A DNA stretch of 64,000 nt from Aliidiomarina sp047920995 (GCF_047920995.1 NZ_JBLRWZ010000001.1:62001-126000), one strand, 5' to 3'. Counted from the stretch's first letter, positions 17,001 through 25,595 are shown. A program made the numbers and translations. Notes: generated by a model from the sequence alone, not told the origin.

Positions 17001-17987
17001 ACCAGCTTTTGGCTTCGCACCAATACCGGTAGCTCCTTCGTCACGAATTTCGCCACCTGAACCAGTAGCAGCACCCGGATATGGAGAAATTGCGGTGGGG
17101 TGATTATGGGTTTCCACTTTCATAAGAATATGGATGGGTTCGCCATTGTAACGATACTCTCCGCTACCTGCGGTTGGGAAAAAGCGGCCTGCTTCTGAGC
17201 CGGTCATTACTGCCGCATTATCTTTATATGCCGATAACACATACTCTGGCGTAGCTTCATAGGTGCGCTTAATCATCTTAAATAATGATTTTTCTTGCTC
17301 AACCCCATCGATTGTCCATGAAGCGTTAAATATTTTGTGGCGGCAATGCTCCGAGTTTGCTTGCGCAAACATATACAGCTCTGCATCTACTGGATTGCGG
17401 CCAAGTTTTTCGAAGTTTTCCGTAAGGTAATCGATTTCATCATCGGCAAGTGCTAAACCTAGCTCGGTATTGGCGTTTGCCAATGCAGCGCGCCCTGCAC
17501 CCATGATATCTACTGTGGTATAAGCGGCTGGCTGTTGGCTTTGGAATAATGCACTGGCTGCAGATAAATCGCCAAAAGTGCTTTCGGTCATGCGATCGTG
17601 CAACAGATAACTGGCACGCTGCATATCATCTGCGCTTAAATTACCTTCAAGGTAATAGGCTACACCACGCTCGATACGCTCAATTTCCTGTAACCCGCAG
17701 TTACGCGCGATATCAGTAGCCTTTGAGGCCCATGGGGAAATTGTACCTACTCGCGGGGTTACCAGCACCAAGCTACCTACAGGTGCGTGTGCCTCTCGCT
17801 TTGGCCCATACTCTAGCAACTTTTCCAACACTTGCTGCGCGCTTGCAGTAAGCGGCAAGGTAGTGTGCACGAAGTGCGTATATTCAGCATACACCGAGGT
17901 AACCGCTAGGCCCTCTGCATGTAAACGTTGAAGTAGTTTTTCAGCACGAAAATCAGACAAAGCAGGCGAACCGCGCAGGATATCCAC
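14085..17987 (-). CDS. purL: Phosphoribosylformylglycinamidine synthase
   Basis: Large single-chain PurL of 1300 residues that converts FGAR, glutamine and ATP to FGAM in purine synthesis. It starts MDILRGSPALSDFRAEKLL like the enterobacterial enzyme. Conserved parts include SEHCRHKIFNA, the ATP-binding KVETHNHPTAISPYPGAATG, HDVGAGGLSNALPELV and GKDSMSM. The C-terminal glutaminase domain carries its nucleophile Cys in LGVCNGCQML near 1140 and the SHGEGRVEF and PHPERVFR motifs. Translation starts at GTG (17987), eight bases after GGAG; no ATG alternative fits. It stands alone between higBA and mltF. Confidence 0.97.
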   Translation of the reverse strand: MDILRGSPALSDFRAEKLLQRLHAEGLAVTSVYAEYTHFVHTTLPLTASAQQVLEKLLEYGPKREAHAPVGSLVLVTPRVGTISPWASKATDIARNCGLQEIERIERGVAYYLEGNLSADDMQRASYLLHDRMTESTFGDLSAASALFQSQQPAAYTTVDIMGAGRAALANANTELGLALADDEIDYLTENFEKLGRNPVDAELYMFAQANSEHCRHKIFNASWTIDGVEQEKSLFKMIKRTYEATPEYVLSAYKDNAAVMTGSEAGRFFPTAGSGEYRYNGEPIHILMKVETHNHPTAISPYPGAATGSGGEIRDEGATGIGAKPKAGLVGFSVSNLRIPGFEQPWEEDFGRPQRIVSALDIMLEGPLGGAAFNNEFGRPNILGYFRTYEERVNSFNGMEIRGYHKPIMIAGGLGNIREEHVEKDEIPVGAPLVVLGGPAMNIGLGGGAASSMASGDSSEALDFASVQRENPEMERRCQEVIDRCWQLGSENPIVFIHDVGAGGLSNALPELVNDGGRGGEFKLRAIPNDEPGMSPMAVWSNESQERYVIAIVPERLQVFADICARERAPYAVVGEATEAQHLRLYDEVFDNYPVDMPLEVLLGKAPKMHREAQSTKVLGEALQTSKIAINEAVERLLRLPAIAEKTFLITIGDRSVTGLVARDQMVGPWQIPVADCGVTAASYDSYAGEAMAMGERTPVALLNHAASARLAVAEAITNIAGTAIGDFKHIKLSANWMAPAGHPGEDAGLYEAVKAIGEELCPALGITIPVGKDSMSMQTRWQDNGEDKAVISPLSLVITAFGRVTDVRKTVTPMLRTGRAEREDSRLLLLDLGRGKNRLGASSLAQVYRELGDVPADLESPEDLRFFFTLLQELVANEELLAYHDRSDGGLLVTLAEMAFAGNCGVEISLPTGIDPVAALFSEELGGVLQVSVEVAARITAACEAAGNADMLVDLGTVSSDNHIQISQGDSVIYTAPRSRLRAVWAETTHQMQRLRDNPACADEEFTAKQDITNPGLHAQLSYNPANDIAAPYILKGVAPKIAILREQGVNSHYEMAAAFDRAGFSAIDVHMSDVLSGRVSLQDFQALAACGGFSYGDVLGAGEGWAKSVLFNPAAREEFAAFFARNDTLALGVCNGCQMLSNLHELIPGAEHWPHFVSNRSERFEARVAMVEVQENNSPWFSGMAGSRMPIAVSHGEGRVEFSRNSADVALAGLTAGQQVALRYVDNFGKVTETYPANPNGSVGGITGVTSADGRVAIMMPHPERVFRAISNSWYPESWGEDGAWLRLFRNARKQLG

Positions 17988-18031
17988 TGGTTAAGCTCCG
18001 GATTACTTTTGAGGAATAAGGATGGGCTAAT

Positions 18032-18060
18032 ATTATAGAGAAATTTACACACTTTTGCGA
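18032..18060 (-). promoter_or_regulatory. Candidate purL promoter
   Basis: On the minus strand TATAAT occupies 18037-18032 and TCGCAA 18060-18055, with a 17-bp spacer. The -10 is perfect and the -35 is weak. It lies 45 bp upstream of the purL GTG. I did not recognise a PurR operator. Confidence 0.5.
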
Positions 18061-18133
18061 CACAAATGACAATGCAGAATATACGCTCTTCTGTTATAAC
18101 TTAGAAAGACGCACAGGATTGAATTTGGTGAAT

Positions 18134-19603
18134 ATGGTTATTTACGGAACACTTCAACAGAATGAAAGGATGCGGCGCCGATGGTTACCAAGTGGCTTGC
18201 TGTTATTGCTAATCCTATTCATTAGTGGCTGCGGCATTGAGAGCACTAAAGAGCGCATCGATCAGAATCAACTTGAGCGTATTCAAGCTCGCGGGGTGGT
18301 GCATGTGGGCACCATGATGAACCCAGTAAATTATTACATTGGCCATGATAATCATGATGCTGGCTTCGAATTTGAGCTGGCCCGAGGCCTTGCGCAGCAA
18401 CTTGGTGTGCAACTGAATATGGTTCATAGCTACGATCTTCGGGAGCTATGGCGGCAACTCGAAGCGGGCGAAATTGATTTTATTGCAGCTGGTATTGATG
18501 TTACTGAAAACCGCTTGCAGTGGCTGAAATTCTCGCCGCCTTATCAAATGGTTGAGCAAAAGCTGGTGTTCCGCCAAAATGCCGTTAATCGCCCCCGCAA
18601 TTGGCTTGATGTAACAGGGAAAATTCGTGTTGTAGCCGGCAGTAGCCACGAAGAATATCTGCAAAGCTTAAGTGAGGTATACCCGCATCTGGATTGGACC
18701 AGCACCCATCTTTACGATTCAGATGAGTTGTTAGAACATGTGATACGCGATGAGATTGATTTCACCATTGTAGATTCCCACCATCTCGATATTAAACGGC
18801 GCGCATTTCCTAATTTGAGCATTGCCTTTACCGTGCGCGATAATGTACCGATATCATGGGCATTCCGCTCGGGTAGCGATGATTCTCTCTATGCGGCAGC
18901 CATCGAGTACATTGGCGAACATTATGAATCCGGCGAGTTAGCGCAACTATGGGATCGTTATTTCGGCCATGTTGCGGAATTTAATTTTGTCGATACACGC
19001 GCTTTCATTGCCGCCACAGAAAACTTATTACCCGATTATCTCGAACTGTTCCAAGAGTATTCTGGCGATCTTGATTGGCGCCTATTAGCGGCATTAAGCT
19101 ATCAAGAATCACACTGGGATCCTTGGGCCCGCTCAGCAACTGGGGTGCGTGGTTTAATGATGCTCACCTTGCCTACAGCGCAAGAATTGGGCGTAAATAG
19201 CCGCTTAGACCCAGCACAAGCGGTACGCGGCGGTGCCGAGTACTTGCGCCGCTTACACCAGCGGTTACCCGATCGCATTCAAGAGCCCGATCGGATGTGG
19301 ATGGCACTTGCGGCCTATAATGTTGGCTTAGGGCACCTCGAAGATGCCCGGGTTCTTACGCAACGCCAAGGCGGCAACCCGGATTACTGGGTAGATGTGC
19401 GAGAACGATTGCCCCTACTTCGGCAAAAACAATACTACCGCACTACGCGCTTCGGTTTTGCCCGGGGCGATGAGCCCGTACAATATGTTGAGAACATTCG
19501 GCGATATTTTGATACGCTGGTATGGCTTGATGAGCAAGGGCGCTTACCGGCAATGGAATCCGTGTTTACTGAACGGGCTCACTCCCCAACTACGGCAGAA
19601 TAA
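18134..19603 (+). CDS. mltF: Membrane-bound lytic murein transglycosylase F
   Basis: Cleaves peptidoglycan glycan strands at the inner face of the outer membrane. After a lipoprotein signal peptide (RRRWLPSGLLLLLILFISGC) comes a solute-binding-like domain (GTMMNPVNYYIG to about residue 275) and then an SLT lysozyme-like domain with the catalytic Glu in AALSYQESHWDPWARS and GVRGLMMLT, GGAEYL and MALAAYNVGLGHLEDA. The start is uncertain: candidates are GTG 18128 (AGGA nine bases upstream), ATG 18134 (used here) and ATG 18170, directly before the signal peptide core. It is divergent from purL and followed one base later by a small gene. Confidence 0.93.
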   Translation: MVIYGTLQQNERMRRRWLPSGLLLLLILFISGCGIESTKERIDQNQLERIQARGVVHVGTMMNPVNYYIGHDNHDAGFEFELARGLAQQLGVQLNMVHSYDLRELWRQLEAGEIDFIAAGIDVTENRLQWLKFSPPYQMVEQKLVFRQNAVNRPRNWLDVTGKIRVVAGSSHEEYLQSLSEVYPHLDWTSTHLYDSDELLEHVIRDEIDFTIVDSHHLDIKRRAFPNLSIAFTVRDNVPISWAFRSGSDDSLYAAAIEYIGEHYESGELAQLWDRYFGHVAEFNFVDTRAFIAATENLLPDYLELFQEYSGDLDWRLLAALSYQESHWDPWARSATGVRGLMMLTLPTAQELGVNSRLDPAQAVRGGAEYLRRLHQRLPDRIQEPDRMWMALAAYNVGLGHLEDARVLTQRQGGNPDYWVDVRERLPLLRQKQYYRTTRFGFARGDEPVQYVENIRRYFDTLVWLDEQGRLPAMESVFTERAHSPTTAE

Positions 19604-19604
19604 T

Positions 19605-19790
19605 ATGGCTTTAAAATCGAGATTTAAACGCAATGAACGCCGGCAACAACTGTTAAAACGGCACGGCCGAGCAATTGTTGATCGCCGTAATAAATGGTTT
19701 TACCTCACTGAAACCTGCAATCGGCTGATGATTTGCCCGAACACACCCGATCCAGAAAGTGGCAACTTCAATAAAGTAGAGAAAGAATAA
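19605..19790 (+). CDS. Small basic protein of unknown function, coupled to mltF
   Basis: A 61-residue frame begins at an ATG one base after the mltF stop codon, an arrangement that suggests translational coupling. The N-terminal half is rich in Lys and Arg (KSRFKRNERRQQLLKRHGR), followed by a WFYLTETCNRLMICP segment with two Cys six residues apart. There is no signal peptide or membrane helix. I do not recognise a family. It fills the space up to convergent tadA, ending six bases from the tadA stop. It is likely real given the tight coupling and the biased composition, but unproven. Confidence 0.55.
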   Translation: MALKSRFKRNERRQQLLKRHGRAIVDRRNKWFYLTETCNRLMICPNTPDPESGNFNKVEKE

Positions 19791-19796
19791 GGTTCG

Positions 19797-20315
19797 TTAC
19801 GATGATTCGCCGCGCAAGCGCTGCTTAAGTGCTTTTTTCCGCGCGCGCTGCGCCGCAAAAAAGCCGGATAATTGTGCCGAACACTCTGTTTGCAGCACAC
19901 CACCGGTAATCTCTACCTGGTGGTTCAACCCCGCATGTTGCAACAAATTTAGTAAACTTCCCGCTGCCCCAGTTTTCGCATCTGCAGCCCCATATACCAA
20001 GCGGGTAATTCTGCTATGCACCAACAAGCCAGCACACATTGGGCAGGGTTCTAAGGTTACGTACAACGTAGTATCGAGCAAACGGTAATTACCGATGGCT
20101 GCCGCCCCTTCGCGAATAGCTTCCATTTCCGCGTGTAAGGAAGGATCCAACTTGGTAATCACCCGATTGCGGCCTTCACCAATAATCTTGCCTTGATACA
20201 CCAACACCGCACCTACAGGCACCTCGCCCACAGCTTCGGCCTCAGCAGCGAGCTCCATAGCGCGCCGCATAAAAGTAATATCTGCCTGCTGTTGCTCGCT
20301 CGTAATCTCGGTCAT
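19797..20315 (-). CDS. tadA: tRNA-specific adenosine deaminase
   Basis: Deaminates A34 to inosine in tRNA-Arg(ACG), allowing it to read CGU, CGC and CGA codons; essential in most bacteria. The 172-residue protein shows the zinc deaminase signature: HAEMEAIREG near 61 with the His zinc ligand and proton-shuttle Glu, and TLEPCPMCAGLLVHSRI with the two Cys ligands near 92-95. The C-terminal QRARKKALKQRLRG stretch is basic, as usual for tRNA binding. The start lacks a strong ribosome-binding site, and an ATG ten codons in is possible. The NhaC-type antiporter gene lies upstream in the same direction. Confidence 0.95.
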   Translation of the reverse strand: MTEITSEQQQADITFMRRAMELAAEAEAVGEVPVGAVLVYQGKIIGEGRNRVITKLDPSLHAEMEAIREGAAAIGNYRLLDTTLYVTLEPCPMCAGLLVHSRITRLVYGAADAKTGAAGSLLNLLQHAGLNHQVEITGGVLQTECSAQLSGFFAAQRARKKALKQRLRGESS

Positions 20316-20379
20316 GGCAGTGCGTCTCTTTCGCCTAAATTATTGGTGCAGTTTATTGCCAATACAGTTGCTCTCACTA

Positions 20380-21771
20380 TCAACCGCTCACCATCAGCCC
20401 AGCAATTAAATACGCAATTGTAGCCAATGCAGCGGCCAAAAATGCGTAAGGCAACTGCGTACGCACATGGTCGATGTGCTCAGAGCCAGATGCCAACGAG
20501 GCAATAATCGTAGTATCACTAATGGGTGATGAGTGATCACCGAAAATACCACCCGCTAATGAAGCACCTACAAACAAGGCTACGGGAAGATCCAACCCTA
20601 CCGCCAATGGAATCGCTAATGGTAACATTATAGCGAACGTACCCCAGCTCGAACCAATCGCGAAGGCCGTAAGCGCCGATAGCAAAAATATTAACGCTGG
20701 CAACAACCACACCGGTAAGCTTGCATTCAACACGCCTGCCAAGTACTCACCCGAACCCAAGGTACGCGTGGCATCACCTAGCGCAATCGCCATCCATAGA
20801 ATTATCGCCAGCGGTAAGATTTTCCAAGCACCGCGCAAAATAGCAGAAATGATCAGCTTTGCCGACGTTCGCAAAGTAATTACCGAACCGATAATAGCAA
20901 TCACCAACGCTACGATAATTGCCACAAACACGCTCAGCATGCCTTTACCTGCAATCATGCTGCCATCGCCCGTGTACCAAAGCATTACCGGCACCATGAG
21001 TACCATGGTAACTAAACTAATAATTACGGTAGCCACCGCACCACGATTTACCGCGTCGGTAGCATGATGGTGTGGCTCCGCCTCATAACGCTGCTGAGCC
21101 TGCTGCTCAAAAGCGCGCATCGGCCCGAATGCCCAGCCACTCCAAGCCACAAATAAAGCCAAGAACAGGGCAATGATGGCATAAAAGTTCAAGCCAATAG
21201 CGGCAACAAGCGTACTAATGGGATCACTCACACCTTGGTTGCCAATCAGGCCAAGGTTAAAAGCCCCCCACGCATTCAATGGAATTAAGATACACACCGG
21301 AGCGCAGGTAGAATCAATAATATAGGCAAGCTTTTGCCGAGAGATACCGAGCCTATCGTACACCGGGCGCGAGGTAGTGCCCGAGGTCATAATTGATACA
21401 TTCGATTCAATGAATACCAGTACACCCAAAATCCAAGTGAACAAGCGTGCTCTGCGTCGGTTGGGTACCCATTGTTTTTGCTGCAGTGCAGTAACAAAGT
21501 GGCCGAAGGTGCCACCGCGTTCGAGCACGCCAAACAGTGCGCCGATGGCCAGGGTAAAGCCCCAAATCAATTGATTTGATGGCGCTATCAGCACTTCACC
21601 AAGGCTGATAACACCCGATTGCAGGCCTGTGCCAAATGCTGGCATAAATAATAGAACATGAGCAAGCAACACGCCGCCCAACAACGCCCACACCACTCGG
21701 CGGGTAAGAATGGCAAACACAATCGCCAATAACGAAGGGAGTAAACTTATCCAGCCGAGCTCTGTATTCAT
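20380..21771 (-). CDS. NhaC-family Na+/H+ antiporter
   Basis: A 463-residue inner-membrane protein with about eleven hydrophobic segments. The family signature is near the end: FAIGSSWGTFAIMLPLAIPL and GASLAGGIFGDHSSPISDTT, then ASGSEHIDHVRTQLPYA. Members exchange sodium for protons, some coupling to organic ions, so the substrate of this protein is not certain. AAGG seven bases before the ATG supports the start. It precedes tadA by 64 bp on the same strand. Sodium handling would suit a marine or halotolerant organism. Confidence 0.88.
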   Translation of the reverse strand: MNTELGWISLLPSLLAIVFAILTRRVVWALLGGVLLAHVLLFMPAFGTGLQSGVISLGEVLIAPSNQLIWGFTLAIGALFGVLERGGTFGHFVTALQQKQWVPNRRRARLFTWILGVLVFIESNVSIMTSGTTSRPVYDRLGISRQKLAYIIDSTCAPVCILIPLNAWGAFNLGLIGNQGVSDPISTLVAAIGLNFYAIIALFLALFVAWSGWAFGPMRAFEQQAQQRYEAEPHHHATDAVNRGAVATVIISLVTMVLMVPVMLWYTGDGSMIAGKGMLSVFVAIIVALVIAIIGSVITLRTSAKLIISAILRGAWKILPLAIILWMAIALGDATRTLGSGEYLAGVLNASLPVWLLPALIFLLSALTAFAIGSSWGTFAIMLPLAIPLAVGLDLPVALFVGASLAGGIFGDHSSPISDTTIIASLASGSEHIDHVRTQLPYAFLAAALATIAYLIAGLMVSG

Positions 21772-22064
21772 ACAGCACCTTTATTATTGTTTTTGCTAGC
21801 ATATTGAGCAACCATAAGCTGCCGATTTAACAGCAAAGATAGCATTATTCACCCTATTTTTTTATCTATATTTCCCGTACACCCATCAGTTCACAAGGAA
21901 ATTTGAGCCTGCGCGCTGAATACGCTCTGCGCTCACTCCCCATCTGGTATTGCAGCCGAAGCTATCAGCGTGGAATGAATCATAAAAACCGCAATGGCTT
22001 CGGCAAAACTAAAGCCGAAAAACTCCATCATTACGGTACTAATGACATGCAATGACAGCGATCG

Positions 22065-22124
22065 TTTGTAACTTTCTTTGTAAAAAAGCCCCAAAAATGG
22101 GGCTCTTTGTAACTTTTTTGTAAC
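22065..22124. repeat. Duplicated TTTGTAACTTT element flanking the guaA terminator
   Basis: TTTGTAACTTTCTTTGTAA at 22065-22083 recurs as TTTGTAACTTTTTTGTAAC at 22106-22124, 41 bp apart, one copy on each side of the terminator stem. The function is unknown. Confidence 0.7.
22081..22104 (-). terminator. Terminator of the guaBA transcript
   Basis: Read on the minus strand, AGCCCC and GGGGCT form the stem (22104-22099 and 22092-22087) around ATTTTT, followed by TTTTTTA. It lies 60 bp downstream of the guaA stop. Confidence 0.88.
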
Positions 22125-22163
22125 TCGCAATTCGTTATTTTTCAATAACTTAAAGACCGCAGA

Positions 22164-23741
22164 CTACTCCCATTCAATAGTAGCCGGCGGTTTGCCTGAA
22201 ACATCGTAAACTACGCGCGAAATACCATCAATTTCATTGATAATACGATTGGAAACGCGGCCCAATAACTCATACGGTAAGTGTGCCCAATGCGCGGTCA
22301 TAAAATCAATGGTTTCAACCGCGCGTAAGGAAATTACCCAATCGTATTTGCGGGCATCACCCATTACGCCCACTGAACGTACCGGTAAGAACACCGCAAA
22401 TGCTTGGCTAACTTTGTGATATAAATCAGCTTTATGCAACTCTTCAATGAAAATCGCATCGGCTCGGCGGAGTAAATCACAATATTCTTTCTTCACTTCG
22501 CCTAACACACGCACACCCAAGCCCGGCCCTGGGAACGGATGGCGGAACAACATATCGTAAGGTAAGCCCAGCTCAAGACCAATTTTACGCACCTCGTCTT
22601 TAAACAATTCGCGCAGCGGCTCTACCAATTTCATGCGCATTCCCGGCGGTAAACCACCCACATTATGGTGTGATTTAATTACGTGCGCTTTACCCGTTTT
22701 CGAACCGGCAGATTCGATTACATCCGGATAAATAGTACCCTGCGCCAACCAATCTACTTCGGTAAGCTCTTGCGCTTTTTCATCAAACACTTCAATAAAT
22801 GAACGGCCAATCGCTTTGCGTTTCGCCTCTGGCTCATCTACACCCGCCAATGCATCTAAAAAGCGATCTTCAGCATCTACGCGAATAATGTTCAAACCAA
22901 AATGATCACCGAACATTTCCATAACTTGATCTGCTTCATGCAAACGCAATAAACCATTATCTACAAATACACAGGTAAGCTGATCGCCGATTGCACGGTG
23001 CAATAACATCGCGGTAACTGAAGAATCTACCCCGCCAGAAAGACCAAGCATCACTTTTTCCGTGCCTACTTGCTCACGAATGCGCGCGATTGCATCATCA
23101 ATAATGGCGCCCGGTGTCCATAGCTTTTCACACTTACATACATCAATTACAAAGTGCTCAAGCATACGCAACCCTTGGCGCGTATGCGTTACTTCCGGGT
23201 GGAACTGTACGCCATAAAATTGCTTCTCTTCATTCACCATCGCTGCATGTGGGCAAGTATCGGTTTTCGCCACCGTTTTAAAACCCGGCGGAATATCGCT
23301 TACCTTATCGCCGTGGCTCATCCATACATCGAGTAACGGCAAGCCCTGCTCACTCACGCCGTCTTCGATATTGGTAAACAGCAAACATTCGGCAATTTGC
23401 TCTACGCGGGCATAACCAAATTCACGTAAGTTTGAACCCTGTACCGCCCCACCAAGCTGGGCAGCCATGGTTTGCATGCCATAACACACACCAAACACTG
23501 GCACACCAGCTTCGAACACATACTCAGGTGCGCGCGGCGAATTCGGCGCAGGTACACTTTCTGGCCCACCCGAAAGAATAATGCCGTTCGGATTAAAGTT
23601 CTTAATATCCTCAGCATCCACATCCCACGCCCACAGTTCACAGTAAACGCCAATTTCGCGAATACGGCGCGCAATGAGCTGGGTATACTGCGAACCAAAA
23701 TCTAGAATCAAAATTCGGTGCTGATGAATATCGTGTGTCAT
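22164..23741 (-). CDS. guaA: GMP synthase (glutamine-hydrolysing)
   Basis: Converts XMP, glutamine and ATP to GMP. The 525-residue protein matches the enterobacterial enzyme in length and order: a class I glutaminase domain (HRILILDFGSQYTQLIAR, nucleophile Cys in FGVCYGMQT near 86, GVQFHPEVTHT near 181), an ATP pyrophosphatase domain with GLSGGVDSSVTAML near 230, and a C-terminal dimerisation domain ending KPPATIEWE. The frame is open upstream to 23945, but MTHDIHQHRILI is the family start and has GGAAGG just before it, so I use 23741. guaB lies 142 bp upstream in the same operon. Confidence 0.97.
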   Translation of the reverse strand: MTHDIHQHRILILDFGSQYTQLIARRIREIGVYCELWAWDVDAEDIKNFNPNGIILSGGPESVPAPNSPRAPEYVFEAGVPVFGVCYGMQTMAAQLGGAVQGSNLREFGYARVEQIAECLLFTNIEDGVSEQGLPLLDVWMSHGDKVSDIPPGFKTVAKTDTCPHAAMVNEEKQFYGVQFHPEVTHTRQGLRMLEHFVIDVCKCEKLWTPGAIIDDAIARIREQVGTEKVMLGLSGGVDSSVTAMLLHRAIGDQLTCVFVDNGLLRLHEADQVMEMFGDHFGLNIIRVDAEDRFLDALAGVDEPEAKRKAIGRSFIEVFDEKAQELTEVDWLAQGTIYPDVIESAGSKTGKAHVIKSHHNVGGLPPGMRMKLVEPLRELFKDEVRKIGLELGLPYDMLFRHPFPGPGLGVRVLGEVKKEYCDLLRRADAIFIEELHKADLYHKVSQAFAVFLPVRSVGVMGDARKYDWVISLRAVETIDFMTAHWAHLPYELLGRVSNRIINEIDGISRVVYDVSGKPPATIEWE

Positions 23742-23839
23742 GTGCCTTCCATTCTCTATTAAAACCAAAATTAAATCGTTCGCGGCTTTCGCTACATGCT
23801 CCCGTGGACGTACTTGAGCGATTCTCACAATCAGTGATG

Positions 23840-23866
23840 GCCATCGTGGAAGCATTCCATGATGGC
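23840..23866 (-). other. Hairpin in the guaB-guaA gap
   Basis: GCCATCGTGGAA (23840-23851) and TTCCATGATGGC (23855-23866) form a 12-bp stem with one G-T pair and a 3-base loop. It lies 17 bp after the guaB stop. There is no T run after it on the minus strand, so it is unlikely to be a plain terminator; an RNA-processing or stability element is possible. Confidence 0.5.
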
Positions 23867-23883
23867 AATCGTCAGCACCTACT

Positions 23884-25350
23884 TTAGCCCATGCGGTAGT
23901 TCGGAGCTTCTTTGGTGATTTGCACATCGTGTACGTGCGATTCACCCATACCAGCGGCGGTTACTTTAATAAACTGTGGCTTGGTGCGCATTGTTTCGAT
24001 ATCGGCAGAGCCAGTTAAGCCCATTGCCGAACGCAGGCCACCCATTTGCTGATGAATAATGTTTGCAATTGGGCCTTTATACGCCACTCGCCCTTCAATT
24101 CCTTCTGGAACCAGCTTCTCAGCTTGATTGGAAGATTGGAAATAACGATCTGAAGAGCCATGGCTTTGGTTCATTGCGCCTAGTGAACCCATGCCGCGAT
24201 ACGATTTGTAATAACGGCCTTGGTAAAGTTCTACTTCACCTGGTGATTCTTCAGTACCGGCCAACATACTACCTACCATTACGCAGCTTGCGCCAGCAAC
24301 GAGGGCTTTAGCGATGTCACCCGAGAAACGGATACCACCATCGGCGATTACTGGAATATCCCGGCCTTCTAAGCCTGCTACTGCGTTTGAGATTGCGGTG
24401 ATTTGTGGCACACCACAACCGGTAACAATACGCGTAGTACAAATAGAGCCTGGGCCAATGCCCACTTTTACGGCATCTACGCCAGCATCTGCAAGCGCTA
24501 CAGCGCCTTCTGCAGTTGCTACGTTACCGCCAATAATATTCAACTCTGGGTATTCTTTGCGGGTAGCTCGTACGCGCTCTAAAACACCTTCGGAATGGCC
24601 GTGTGAGGTATCAATTAACACTACATCAACGCCTGCATCTACTAACGCAGCGATGCGCTCTTCGGTGCCAGCGCCAACGCCTACAGCTGCGCCTACGCGC
24701 AAGCGGCCTTGAGCATCTTTACAGGCGTTTGGTTTGTTCGCTGCTTTTTCAAAATCTTTCAGCGTGATCATGCCGCGCATTTCATGAGCGTTATTTACGA
24801 TAAGAATTTTTTCAATGCGGTGTTTGTGCATGAGCTGCAGAATGTCTTTGCTTGGCGTGTTCTCACGAACGGTTACTAAGCGATCTTCTGGGGTCATTAC
24901 ATCAGAAACAAGCTTATTGTTCGCTTCTTCAAAACGGGTATCACGGCCAGTAACAATACCAACTAATCGGCCGTTATCTACTACTGGAAAACCATGAAAA
25001 CCATGCTCTGCAGCAAGCGCTTTCACCTGCTTTATGGTGGTTTTCGATGTTACCGTTACCGGATCGGCAACTATGCCACTTTCGAATTTTTTCACTTTAC
25101 GAACGTGTGCCGCTTGCTCACTGATGCTCATATTCTTATGAATAAAACCGATTCCGCCTTCTTGCGCTAAGGCAATAGCGAGATCAGCTTCGGTAACCGT
25201 ATCCATGGCAGCAGAAACAAGTGGGATATTTAACGAAATGGAACGGGTTAAACGCGTATTCAAATTAGCTGTATGCGGCAGCACAGTAGAGTGCGCAGGC
25301 AACAGGAGTACATCATCAAAGGTGAGGGCTTCTTGGGCAAGTCTTAGCAT
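23884..25350 (-). CDS. guaB: IMP dehydrogenase
   Basis: Oxidises IMP to XMP with NAD, the first committed step to GMP. The 488-residue protein has a TIM barrel starting EALTFDDVLLLPAHSTVLP, interrupted at about 95-205 by two CBS domains (VTVTSKTTIKQVKALA, MTPEDRLVTVREN), then the catalytic loop GPGSICTTRIVTGCGVPQ with Cys near 305, the IMP-binding DGGIRFSGDIAKAL and GSMLAGTEESPGE, and the flap YRGMGSLGAM. GAGAGATG upstream of the ATG is a plausible ribosome-binding site. It is divergent from xseA and leads the guaBA operon. Confidence 0.97.
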   Translation of the reverse strand: MLRLAQEALTFDDVLLLPAHSTVLPHTANLNTRLTRSISLNIPLVSAAMDTVTEADLAIALAQEGGIGFIHKNMSISEQAAHVRKVKKFESGIVADPVTVTSKTTIKQVKALAAEHGFHGFPVVDNGRLVGIVTGRDTRFEEANNKLVSDVMTPEDRLVTVRENTPSKDILQLMHKHRIEKILIVNNAHEMRGMITLKDFEKAANKPNACKDAQGRLRVGAAVGVGAGTEERIAALVDAGVDVVLIDTSHGHSEGVLERVRATRKEYPELNIIGGNVATAEGAVALADAGVDAVKVGIGPGSICTTRIVTGCGVPQITAISNAVAGLEGRDIPVIADGGIRFSGDIAKALVAGASCVMVGSMLAGTEESPGEVELYQGRYYKSYRGMGSLGAMNQSHGSSDRYFQSSNQAEKLVPEGIEGRVAYKGPIANIIHQQMGGLRSAMGLTGSADIETMRTKPQFIKVTAAGMGESHVHDVQITKEAPNYRMG

Positions 25351-25399
25351 GGCAACATCTCTCGTTAGAGGTGAATGACTAGATCAATGTTGCGGCGGT

Positions 25400-25428
25400 A
25401 TTTTACTCACTATCAGGCTTTAGGTAAA
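25400..25428 (-). promoter_or_regulatory. guaBA promoter with GC-rich discriminator
   Basis: On the minus strand TTTACC (25428-25423) and TAAAAT (25405-25400) are separated by 17 bp. The -10 is followed by ACCGCCGC, a GC-rich discriminator of the kind associated with stringent (ppGpp) control; guaB is known to be so controlled in Escherichia coli. The start codon is 50 bp downstream. Confidence 0.65.
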
Positions 25429-25595
25429 CAAAATCTTACGCTTTTTCTTTAGAATTTAGTTCTGTTGCCGTTTATATTGTGCTTAATGCGCATTTTGCTG
25501 CTAAAAAATATCGCCATTCCCTGCGCTATTCCTGCTAGTATTTGTTCTGTAATTCTCCCCGTTTGGTACCACTCGTGAAAGGATAGTAATCACTT

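Larger units (their letters stand above)
21772..22163. other. 392-bp gap between the antiporter and guaA
   Basis: Apart from the guaA terminator (22081-22104) and a flanking duplication, I see no gene here. A 70-codon open frame (22145-21933, minus) runs through the terminator and has no ribosome-binding site. The promoter of the antiporter gene should lie in 21772-21930, but no sigma-70 site stands out. Confidence 0.6.

Noticed and set aside
21933..22145. A 70-codon minus-strand frame with a hydrophobic C-terminal half.
   Set aside because: It reads through the guaA terminator, lacks a ribosome-binding site and resembles nothing I recognise.
23742..23945. A 68-residue N-terminal extension of guaA.
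   Set aside because: The GMP synthase family starts at MTHDIHQHRILI, with a ribosome-binding site at that ATG; the extension overlaps the guaB 3' end.
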